5,884 nucleotides of DNA from Bacillota bacterium (lineage in GTDB: Bacteria; Bacillota; Clostridia; Christensenellales; UMGS416). Positions 1 through 5,327 of the stretch are shown one piece after another. The stretch is from NCBI GenBank assembly GCA_023409755.1, contig JAEYRA010000005.1:1-5884 (forward strand), written 5' to 3'. The notes below the pieces were generated by a model. That model did not search any database, had not been told where the DNA came from, and was given only the letters and a program-made list of their open reading frames with translations. Position 1 is the first letter of the stretch. Every line of letters starts with the position of its first letter. The position numbers and the translations under genes were made by a program.

Positions 1-206
1 GCGTCGGCCCCCTCGCAGACCCCGAAGCCAGCCGCCCCGTGGATGTGAGCGTCGATGTACCCGGGCACCACCGTGCAGCCGGTGATATCGAGCCCCGTGC
101 CGGGCAGCTGCCCGATGCCGGCGATGACACCGTCCTCCACCAACACATCCGCCGGGCGGAACTGCCCGTCAATGAGTGCGCTTCCGTTTTTCAGCAAAAG
201 GCTCAT
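1..206 (-). CDS. nagA: N-acetylglucosamine-6-phosphate deacetylase-like amidohydrolase, 5' part only
   Basis: The first 68 codons are visible; the gene continues beyond position 1. The product starts MSLLLKNGSALIDG and has the usual amidohydrolase beginning: a small beta-sandwich strand set (residues 1-48) followed by VVPGYIDAHIHGAAG (about 46-60). H54 and H56 form the HxH metal motif at the entrance to the TIM barrel. The family known for PG-[FY]-ID-x-H-x-HG-xxG soon after residue 45 is NagA, which deacetylates GlcNAc-6-phosphate in the cytoplasm to GlcN-6-phosphate, feeding amino-sugar catabolism and wall precursor recycling. Its ATG (206-204) overlaps the TGA of cca (205-203) as ATGA, and GGAGG lies 8 nt upstream inside the cca end, so the two are probably co-transcribed and translationally coupled. 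Other cyclic amidohydrolases (for example dihydroorotase or dihydropyrimidinase types) share the HxH motif. The HIHGAAG context favours NagA, but the catalytic aspartate region lies outside the window. Confidence 0.72.
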   Translation of the reverse strand, partial: MSLLLKNGSALIDGQFRPADVLVEDGVIAGIGQLPGTGLDITGCTVVPGYIDAHIHGAAGFGVCEGAD

Positions 207-1642
207 CGTTCATTCCTCCATCGTTGGTCGTTCCATATGGTCCGCGCCTGCCGCAACAGGGCAGTGCGGGTGTTCTCTCTTGGTCGCAGCACCCCGTGGC
301 GGTGCAGCGCCGCCAGGAGCTTGCCCACCTGGGGCCCCGGCCCGCCAGTGAGGGCGATGAGGTCGCCGCCGTCCACAGCGAGGTCCGCAAGGGTCCAGGG
401 CACGCGGTCAGCGTCCATGCGGGCGAGGATGGCCACCCAGCGCGCCGCCGGGTCGAAGTCGGCCGGCACGGGCTTGCTGCCCCGCACATCGGCGCGCCGC
501 AGGTCAATGAGTTCCTCGGTGCGCGCCCGCCCCAGCCGCACGAATTTCAATCGCAGCTTGTCCTCGCCCATCCGCCCGTCGAGGTCAGTCATATGCGCGC
601 CGATGAGCGCTGAGACCTCGTCGACGAAGGCGTTGGGGCAGCGAAGGCGGGTGAGGATGGCCGCGGCCATGCCCTGCCCGATGCGGTCGTGGCCCACCAT
701 GCGGCCCCCCTGGCGCAGCGCCGCGGGCTTGCCCACATCGTGGAGCAGGGCCGCCACCCGGCAGGTGAGCCGGGGCGGGGCCGCCGCGCAGGCCGCCAGG
801 GCATGGCCCAGCACGTCGTGGTCGTGGTAATCTGCCCGCTGGGCGACTCCACGGCCCTCGGCCAGCTCGGGCAGCACCACATCCAGCAGGCCCAGTTCGT
901 CGAAGAGTTTCAAACCCAGCGCCACGGGGGACGCGGGGGCAAAGACCGCCTGACCGTCCTTCCCTTTCGGGGGTTCGGCGAGGCGGGGTGGGTACTTGGT
1001 GTCGGCCAGCAGCAGGCGCTTCAGCTCCCCCCACAGGCGTTCGGGGGCGATGTCGCGGAGCAAGTGCGCCCTCTCCCGCGCGGCGCGGGCGGTGGCTTGC
1101 TCGGGCACAAAGCCCAGCTCGGCGCAGAAACGCACCAAACGCATCAGGCGCAGGCCGTCGTCGTCAAAGGTTTCCTCCGGCACGCGGCAGGTACGCAGCA
1201 CCCGCCGTTCGAGGTCAGCCCGGCCGCCCAGAGGGTCGATGAACTCCCCGGCGGCGATGTCCCAATAGAGGGCGTTGACGGTGAAATCCCGACGGAGGGC
1301 ATCCTCCCGCTGGGGCACGCCGAAGGTGACGCGCTGGGGCCGGTGGCCGCCGCCGGGGCCGTAGCTCTCCGCCCGGAAGGTCGTGTACTCGGCTTCCTCA
1401 CCCTCGCACAGGGCACCGAAGGTACCCAAGGCCGTATCGCGCGGGGCGATGGTGACGCCGGGCACAGCGGCAAAGACCGCCATCGCCTCACCCGGGGGCA
1501 GGGGGCCACAGACGTCCCAATCGCCGCCGGGCAACCCCAGCAGGGCATTGCGTGGCCGGCCGCCCACCACATAGAGCGCGCCGCCCGCCGCCGCGAAGCC
1601 TTCCGCCGCCGCCCGCAGAAAGGGCGGCACCGTCGTGTTCAT
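203..1642 (-). CDS. cca: CCA tRNA nucleotidyltransferase with HD domain
   Basis: A 479-residue class II nucleotidyltransferase that would add or repair the 3' CCA end of tRNAs from CTP and ATP in the cytoplasm. Motifs in order: VVGGRPRNALLG (25-36), then DWD (41-43, the two metal-binding carboxylates); RRDFTVNAL (117-125); DDDGLRLMRLVRF (160-172), the E/DDxxRxxR nucleotide-recognition motif; an HD phosphohydrolase-like domain with YHDHD (272-276), H280 and LLHDVGKP (299-306); and a C-terminal GGPGPQVGKLL (433-443) typical of the family. In the first motif the usual GGxVRD reads GGRPRN, with Asn in place of Asp. The start at 1642 is chosen because GGAGG (1653-1649) lies 6 nt upstream and a TATAAT box (1669-1664) lies between this ATG and the next in-frame ATG at 1675, which would not be transcribed from that promoter. 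The stop overlaps the nagA start. A poly(A) polymerase of the same family cannot be excluded from sequence alone. Confidence 0.9.
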   Translation of the reverse strand: MNTTVPPFLRAAAEGFAAAGGALYVVGGRPRNALLGLPGGDWDVCGPLPPGEAMAVFAAVPGVTIAPRDTALGTFGALCEGEEAEYTTFRAESYGPGGGHRPQRVTFGVPQREDALRRDFTVNALYWDIAAGEFIDPLGGRADLERRVLRTCRVPEETFDDDGLRLMRLVRFCAELGFVPEQATARAARERAHLLRDIAPERLWGELKRLLLADTKYPPRLAEPPKGKDGQAVFAPASPVALGLKLFDELGLLDVVLPELAEGRGVAQRADYHDHDVLGHALAACAAAPPRLTCRVAALLHDVGKPAALRQGGRMVGHDRIGQGMAAAILTRLRCPNAFVDEVSALIGAHMTDLDGRMGEDKLRLKFVRLGRARTEELIDLRRADVRGSKPVPADFDPAARWVAILARMDADRVPWTLADLAVDGGDLIALTGGPGPQVGKLLAALHRHGVLRPRENTRTALLRQARTIWNDQRWRNER

Positions 1643-1663
1643 TGCTTGCCTCCGATTCTGTCT

Positions 1664-1692
1664 ATTATAGCGCATGGGGGAGCGGGGGGCAA
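1664..1692 (-). promoter_or_regulatory. Sigma-70/SigA-type promoter of cca-nagA
   Basis: On the minus strand a perfect TATAAT (1669-1664) is preceded by TTGCCC (1692-1687, four of six matches to TTGACA) at exactly 17 bp. Transcription would start near 1657, giving a leader of about 15 nt that holds just the GGAGG site of cca. This is the best promoter in the window. Confidence 0.75.
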
Positions 1693-1699
1693 ATGGGAG

Positions 1700-1719
1700 G
1701 GTGCACCCGCAGGTGCGCC
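1700..1719. promoter_or_regulatory. Palindrome just upstream of the cca -35 box
   Basis: GGTGCACC and GGTGCGCC around the spacer CGCA form an inverted repeat with seven of eight bases paired. It lies 7 bp upstream of the cca -35 hexamer, where a regulator could bind. No known operator was recognised, and in GC-rich DNA it may be incidental. Confidence 0.25.
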
Positions 1720-1737
1720 GAACCGTACGAGCTTATG

Positions 1738-1775
1738 GTGCTTTTTGTCAAAAAAGCACTCGCTGCGAAGCAGCG
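1738..1775. repeat. Two adjacent hairpins, possible remnant of the structured repeat family
   Basis: GTGCTTTTT (1738-1746) and AAAAAGCAC (1751-1759) pair fully around GTCA. Directly after, CGCTGC (1761-1766) pairs with GCAGCG (1770-1775) around GAA. The first hairpin has the same build as the terminal hairpin of repeats A, B, C and E (G-rich foot, run of T, loop, run of A), and the GC-rich stretch after it recalls their outer ends, so this may be a decayed end of the same element. It is not placed to terminate any gene seen here. Confidence 0.5.
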
Positions 1776-1776
1776 C

Positions 1777-1910
1777 AAGCGCTGTACAGCAATGTGGCCA
1801 GCCAACCACTGCAGCCATCCTCCTGTTTGTTTCCCCACCTCCTACAAGACGACGCTAAGCGCTGTACGGCAGCGCAGCCCGCCAACCACTGCAGCTATCC
1901 TCCTGTTGGT
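1777..1910. repeat. Imperfect direct repeat with 80-bp period
   Basis: The block starting AAGCGCTGTAC at 1777 recurs at 1857. Comparing 1781-1830 with 1861-1910 gives 42 of 50 identical bases, including the shared GCCAACCACTGCAG and ATCCTCCTGTT. The intervening 27 bp are poorly conserved. No coding signal or known element was recognised. Confidence 0.65.
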
Positions 1911-1988
1911 GACCCCCGCCTGCTGTCGGTGAATCGAGCGACGATTGCGGCGCTCTGTGAGTGCTTCCATTGTGCTTCATCCTTTTTA

Positions 1989-2206
1989 GGAACGCGCTGC
2001 GCTGGGCGGTCCTTTTGAAGCGCAAAAGGACCCAAAACGCTTTAGGAGGCGCGGACGAGTTTCCTAGACCGGGCAGCTGGCAAAAAGGCGAGTAGCAGAG
2101 GGTGGTAACTCGCCTTTCCTTATGCTCCGCAACGGAAAGACTCAAACATCCCACCCCTCTGTCGTCAGCTACGTGCCGCCAGCCGCCCGGGGGAAACTCG
2201 AACGCG
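1989..2206 (+). repeat. Structured intergenic repeat, copy A
   Basis: Full-length copy read on the plus strand. In order: an outer end GGAACGCGCTGCGCTGGG (from 1989); hairpin I GGTCCTTTTG/CAAAAGGACC (2008-2017/2023-2032); stem II CGAGTTTCC/GGAAACTCG (2056-2064/2192-2200); stem III CCGGGCAGCTGG/CCAGCCGCCCGG (2069-2080/2179-2190, 11 of 12 paired); stem IV CAGAGGGTGG with CCACCCCTCTG (2096-2105/2151-2161, one bulge). The centre holds GGTAACTCG (2104-2112), hairpin V CTTTCC/GGAAAG (2114-2119/2134-2139) and CTCAAACATCCC (2141-2152). Positions 2048-2072 match copy C exactly over 25 bp. Neither strand has the codon pattern or motifs of a protein. Confidence 0.85.
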
Positions 2207-2228
2207 TCCGAGGGAGACGGTTCACTTG

Positions 2229-2345
2229 GCTTCCGGTGCGGAAGCTAAACTCTGCTGTCCACTCCCATAAGCCAGGGAGAAGGTCAAGAACGCCTTCACC
2301 CTGCTCTTGCCATGGTGGGGATTCCCAAGGGGTACACCCCTTGGG
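2229..2345. repeat. Palindromic module between copies A and B
   Basis: Three hairpins stand between the facing repeats: GCTTCCG/CGGAAGC with a 3-nt loop (2229-2245), CTCCC/GGGAG (2262-2279), and a near-perfect palindrome CCCAAGGGGT/ACCCCTTGGG (2324-2345). The last two recur in the same order upstream of copy E (4959-5048), with alignable sequence between them (ACCCTG...GCCAT...GGGGATTCCCAAGGGG). They are therefore part of a shared module rather than chance palindromes. Confidence 0.65.
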
Positions 2346-2366
2346 TCGTATTCTCCGCTCCCAACA

Positions 2367-2585
2367 GGCGCGTTTCGAACTTCCCCCTGGCCATCGGCGG
2401 CACTTGGCATGCGACAGCGGGCGGGGATGTTTGAGCTTGCGCTTTGCAAAGCAAAGGGCAGGCGAGTTACCCGCCGCTGCATCAATGCTGGTTCCGATGG
2501 TCAGGTCTTGGAAGTTCGTCCGCGCCCTCTTGCGGTTTTGGGCACTTTTGACGCTGCAAAAGTGCCGCCCAGCGCAGCGCGTTCC
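2367..2585 (-). repeat. Structured intergenic repeat, copy B (inverted)
   Basis: This is the same unit as copy A, on the minus strand. Hairpin I is GGCACTTTTG/CAAAAGTGCC (2541-2550/2557-2566). Stem II is CGAACTTCC/GGAAGTTCG (2376-2384/2510-2518). Stem III is CTGGCCATCGG/CCGATGGTCAG (2387-2397/2494-2504, one G-T pair). The conserved CGAGTTACC (2463-2471) and GGGATGTTTGAG (2424-2435) flank a variable GCTTTGCAAAGC palindrome. Its outer 21 bases (2565-2585) are the exact reverse complement of the first 21 bases of copy A (1989-2009). Positions 2366-2414 equal 4869-4917 over 49 bp, and 2501-2527 equal 5205-5231 over 27 bp. Confidence 0.85.
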
Positions 2586-2947
2586 ATAAACATGGGTATG
2601 ACTGCTCAGCAACGGCATTGCCACGACGCACCGGTTCTCCATCACAGCACACGAGCCGTGGGGTGCGAGCGTGTATGTGAATGAAATCAAAGCGACGCCT
2701 TGTTGTGATGGGAGCAAAAGCAAAACGGATGGTGGCCTATTGGACGGCCCCGCCCTTGCTACCGAACTCCTATTGAACTCCAGCGATGTCATTCTGATCG
2801 TGTCGACGCACATTCAATACCGTTAGCAATGCTGGTGATCAGCCATATACCCCAATGAATAACCAACCCCCATTCACCTAACCATAACCCCTGTCTACAC
2901 AACCCATCCTGCAACCGGTTTCACGGCAGGAATTCCCCCGCAAATGT
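2586..2947. other. Gene-free stretch of lower GC
   Basis: About 360 bp between repeat B and the isomerase promoter. It is less GC-rich than the genes and shows no reading frame with recognisable motifs, no tRNA-like fold and no copy of the repeats. It may hold distal regulatory sites for the isomerase gene or the decayed remains of older sequence; nothing specific can be supported. Confidence 0.5.
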
Positions 2948-2961
2948 GATATATCTATACT
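2948..2961 (+). promoter_or_regulatory. Candidate promoter -10 region of the isomerase gene
   Basis: TATACT (2956-2961) matches five of six bases of the -10 consensus and stands in a local AT-rich patch that includes the palindrome GATATATC (2948-2955). No good -35 hexamer lies 16-18 bp upstream (best TTCCCC at 2933), so an activator may be needed or the real promoter may be elsewhere. Confidence 0.45.
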
Positions 2962-2991
2962 AACACAGGCCAGCGGCGCGCCGGGGGCGGG

Positions 2992-3016
2992 CCGCGCCTT
3001 CGCGCCGCAGGCGCGG
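2992..3016 (+). other. GC-rich leader hairpin just before the isomerase ribosome binding site
   Basis: CCGCGCC (2992-2998) pairs with GGCGCGG (3010-3016) around an 11-nt loop, ending 4 nt before the GGGAGGG (3021-3027) used by the isomerase gene. It would lie in the 5' leader and could affect ribosome access. No known riboswitch class was recognised. Confidence 0.35.
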
Positions 3017-3033
3017 GAAAGGGAGGGAACCAC

Positions 3034-4413
3034 ATGCTCTACCAACGGGACTGGACGGTGAAGATCGGCTACGCGCCCACGCGCCGGCGCATGTACGACA
3101 TCAAGTATGCCTTGGACAACAAGCGCGCCATCCGCCAGGAGATGGAGAAGCTGGGCGCCGGCCGCGTGGAGATCGTGGACATCGACTGGCTCAACGACGA
3201 GGGGCTCCTCATTGACCCGGCCGACGTGCCCGCCGTGGCCCGCCGCTTCCGCGAGGCAGGGGTCGACGCCGTCGTCATCGCCCACGTCAACTTCGGCTCC
3301 GAGGAAGTCGTGCCGCTGCTGGGGAAGGCCCTGGGCGTGCCGGTGCTGCTGTGGGGCCCCCGCGACACCGCCCCCGAGGGCATCGGCCCCCGCCAGACCG
3401 ACATCCAGTGCGGGCTCTTTGCCAGCGGCAAGGGTCTGGTGCGCTACGGCGTGCCCTTCACCTACATTGAGAACTGCCGGCTGGAGGACGAACCCTTCCA
3501 GCGCGGGTTTGTAGACTTTGTGCGGGTGGCCAGCGCCGCGCGGGAGTTCCGCCGCATGCGCATCGGGCAGATCAACACCCGCCCGAAGCCCTTCCAGTCC
3601 GTCATGGTCAACGAAAGCGAGCTCATTGAGAAGTTCGGCATCGAGGTCGTCCCCATGTCCACGACCGACATCGCGTGGCAGGCCGAGAAGCTGCTGGCCA
3701 GCCACCCCGGCGACGTGGCCCAGATGGTCGCGGATATTGAGAGCAAGGTGGACTGCAGCGCCATGGACGCCGAGGACATCCGCAAGATTGCCGCGGTGGA
3801 GCTGGCGGCCCTGCAGGCGGCCAAGCAGCACGGCCTGACGGCCATGGCCAGCGAATGCTGGAGCACCTTCCGCCAAACGATGGGCATCGGCGTGTGCTTC
3901 GTGTTTGGCGACCTCACCGACCGGGGCCTGCCCACGGCTTGCGAAACCGACATCCACGGGGCGGTCACCTCGGCGCTGGCCCACGCGGCCGCCATGGGCG
4001 ACACCGTACCCTTCCTGGCTGACCTCACCGTGCGCCACCCCACCAACGACAACGCCGAACTGCTGTGGCACTGCGGGCCCTTCCCCCAGCAGCTGGCCCG
4101 CGACCCCGCCGACCGGAAGATCGTGGAGTATAAAGGCTATTGGGAGATCAAGGGCGGCGACATCACCATCGCGCGGTTTGACGGCGTGCGCGGGGAGTAC
4201 AAGCTCTTCGCCGGCCAGGCCCGCGGCGTGGATGGCCCGGTCACCAACGGCAACTACGTGTGGGCTGAGGTCAACGACTGGCCCGCGTGGGAGCGTAAGT
4301 TCGTCACCGGCCCCTACATCCACCACGTCACCGGTCTCCACGGCAAGTATGTGCCGATCTTCCAGGAGCTGACGAAGTACCTTGGGCCGGTGGAATTCGA
4401 TACCGTAGAATAA
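3034..4413 (+). CDS. L-fucose/L-arabinose isomerase family protein
   Basis: A 459-residue protein, shorter than E. coli FucI (about 590). It is likely a cytoplasmic, metal-dependent aldose-ketose isomerase. An N-terminal Rossmann-like region (about 8-180) includes VDAVVIAHVNFGSEEVVPLL (77-96) and the LLWGPRD turn (105-111). The C-terminal catalytic part has SECWSTF (273-279) and TACETDIHGAVTSAL (301-315), the family's acidic metal-binding region. E274, E304 and D306 are the likely metal or catalytic acids, and H430/H431 in GPYIHHVTGLHG are candidates for the C-terminal histidine; these assignments are inferred by position. The start has GGGAGGG 6 nt upstream. The gene stands alone, flanked on both sides by the repeat clusters, with its own terminator. 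The nearest downstream gene is a class II aldolase, which fits sugar breakdown. The substrate cannot be read from the sequence: fucose, arabinose, another pentose or hexose, or a modified sugar such as sulfoquinovose are all possible for this fold. Confidence 0.85.
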   Translation: MLYQRDWTVKIGYAPTRRRMYDIKYALDNKRAIRQEMEKLGAGRVEIVDIDWLNDEGLLIDPADVPAVARRFREAGVDAVVIAHVNFGSEEVVPLLGKALGVPVLLWGPRDTAPEGIGPRQTDIQCGLFASGKGLVRYGVPFTYIENCRLEDEPFQRGFVDFVRVASAAREFRRMRIGQINTRPKPFQSVMVNESELIEKFGIEVVPMSTTDIAWQAEKLLASHPGDVAQMVADIESKVDCSAMDAEDIRKIAAVELAALQAAKQHGLTAMASECWSTFRQTMGIGVCFVFGDLTDRGLPTACETDIHGAVTSALAHAAAMGDTVPFLADLTVRHPTNDNAELLWHCGPFPQQLARDPADRKIVEYKGYWEIKGGDITIARFDGVRGEYKLFAGQARGVDGPVTNGNYVWAEVNDWPAWERKFVTGPYIHHVTGLHGKYVPIFQELTKYLGPVEFDTVE

Positions 4414-4419
4414 TGGGAT

Positions 4420-4465
4420 GCGCTGCCGCTGGTCATTGTGGCCCGCGGCAGCGCTTGTCGTCTTT
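4420..4465 (+). terminator. Rho-independent-type terminator of the isomerase gene
   Basis: A perfect 10-bp stem GCGCTGCCGC (4420-4429) / GCGGCAGCGC (4445-4454) with a 15-nt loop begins 7 nt after the TAA stop. It is followed by TTGTCGTCTTT, a weak interrupted T tract. Stem strength and position support termination; the poor T tract lowers confidence. Confidence 0.65.
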
Positions 4466-4570
4466 GCCGCATGATATGGCATAGGGAACTGCCGTAGGCT
4501 CAAGCGCCGACTGGCGCAAGGCCGAGGGCCGTGGCTGGTCGTTCGCCTCGCAGATTGTCGCCTATACGGC

Positions 4571-4750
4571 GCAAGGCGCTGCCGCGGGCGGTACTTTTGG
4601 TTGGCGCCAAAAGTACCCAAAACCGCCTGGGGCGCGGACGAGTTTCCTAGACCGGACGGCTGGCACAAGCTGAGTACCAGAGGGCGGTAACTCGCCCCTC
4701 TGTCGCAAGCGATGCGCCGCCAGCCGCCCGGGTGAAACTCGAAACGCGCC
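4571..4750 (+). repeat. Structured intergenic repeat, copy C (shortened)
   Basis: Plus-strand copy. The outer end (4571-4591) matches the end of copy A at 16 of 21 bases. Hairpin I is GGTACTTTTGG/CCAAAAGTACC (4590-4600/4607-4617, 11 bp). Stem II is CGAGTTTCC with GAAACTCG (4639-4647/4734-4741). Stem III is CCGGACGGCTGG/CCAGCCGCCCGG (4652-4663/4720-4731). Stem IV is CAGAGGG/CCCTCTG (4678-4684/4696-4702). GGTAACTCG (4686-4694) is kept, but the 41 nt holding hairpin V and CTCAAACATC in copy A are cleanly absent. Confidence 0.82.
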
Positions 4751-4868
4751 CGCGATAGACTGGCTGTCGGGCTTCCGCTGCTAGAACCGTACCCAGCACT
4801 ACCTCTCACTTGGACAGAGAACAATCGAAGTCCCTGGCTGTAGCGAGAAAGTTGGTCGTGCGTCCAAT

Positions 4869-4917
4869 AGGCGCGTTTCGAACTTCCCCCTGGCCATCGG
4901 CGGCACTTGGCATGCGA
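4869..4917 (-). repeat. Repeat fragment D, identical to part of copy B
   Basis: Forty-nine bases identical to 2366-2414, covering one arm of stems II and III (GCGCGTTTCGAACTTCC and CTGGCCATCGG), after which similarity stops. The partner arms are missing, so this is a truncated copy that cannot fold as the full unit does. Confidence 0.85.
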
Positions 4918-4958
4918 TAGCCCGTACGTTTAGCTGCGCGAGCGAACCCTCTCCCCAG

Positions 4959-5048
4959 CCCCTCCCCCAGGCTTGGGGGAGGGGGGGAGAGAACGCATAC
5001 ACCCTGTTCAAGCCATTGAGGGGATTCCCAAGGGGCGCGCCCCTTGAG
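4959..5048. repeat. Palindromic module before copy E
   Basis: A strong hairpin CCCCTCCCCCA/TGGGGGAGGGG (4959-4969/4974-4984, loop GGCT) is followed by a palindrome centred on GGGGCGCGCCCC (5027-5048; one mismatch, C5028 opposite A5047). This parallels 2262-2345 in order and in intervening sequence, with both hairpins rewritten while remaining self-complementary (innermost T-A pair in one, C-G in the other). Confidence 0.65.
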
Positions 5049-5070
5049 TCGTATCCACCCGTTTCCAACG

Positions 5071-5287
5071 GGCGCGTTTCGGACTTCCCCCTGATGATCG
5101 GCGGCAGTAAGTCGGCGACAGAGGGGCGGGATGTTTGAGCAAGGGCGTTGCGGAGCAAGGCCTTTGCGAGTTACCGCCCTCTGCCTCTTGGTTGGTGCCG
5201 GTCATCAGGTCTTGGAAGTTCGTCCGCGCCCAAAGGCGTTTTGGGTCCTTTTGCGCCGTCAAAAGGACCGCTCAGCGCAGCGCGTCC
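5071..5287 (-). repeat. Structured intergenic repeat, copy E (inverted)
   Basis: Full-length minus-strand copy. Hairpin I is GGTCCTTTTG/CAAAAGGACC (5244-5253/5260-5269). Stem II is CGGACTTCC/GGAAGTTCG (5080-5088/5214-5222, one G-T pair). Stem III is CTGATGATCGG/CCGGTCATCAG (5091-5101/5198-5208, one T-G pair). The invariant CGAGTTACC (5167-5175) and GGGATGTTTGAG (5128-5139) flank a hairpin whose loop shares TGCTCCGCAAC (read on the minus strand) with copy A. The outer end (5268-5287) differs from that of copies A and B by one missing base and one substitution. Confidence 0.85.
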
Positions 5288-5327
5288 TCTTGTCCAAGCC
5301 CGGCGGCTAAGCCAGAACCCCTCGTCA

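Noticed and set aside
39..830. 263-residue open frame on the plus strand
   Set aside because: It crosses the nagA start and the 3' part of cca in antisense, is rich in Arg/Ser/Ala, and has no family features.
1738..1759. Hairpin with T and A runs as a terminator
   Set aside because: The T and A runs are inside the stem and no T tract follows on either strand. It also lies upstream of cca, with no gene ending here.
689..1858. 389-residue open frame on the plus strand across cca
   Set aside because: It is antisense to cca, with no recognisable motif and a composition typical of a shadow frame; it runs on into the repeat-containing intergenic DNA.
2122..2813. Open frames of 155 (+) and 214 (-) residues in the first intergenic region
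   Set aside because: They overlap each other and run through inverted repeats A and B and the palindromic module. The covarying stems explain the sequence better than coding does, and the products show no domain.
3034..4413. Specific call as sulfoquinovose isomerase or as L-fucose isomerase
   Set aside because: Only family membership can be seen. No substrate-specific residues could be verified by eye, and the neighbours visible here do not include a sulfosugar transaldolase or a fuculose kinase.
2878..4824. 648-residue open frame on the minus strand across the isomerase gene
   Set aside because: It is antisense to a clearly conserved enzyme, begins inside repeat sequence, has a low-complexity H/A/G/L/V-rich composition and matches no family. 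Long antisense frames are common in GC-rich genes.
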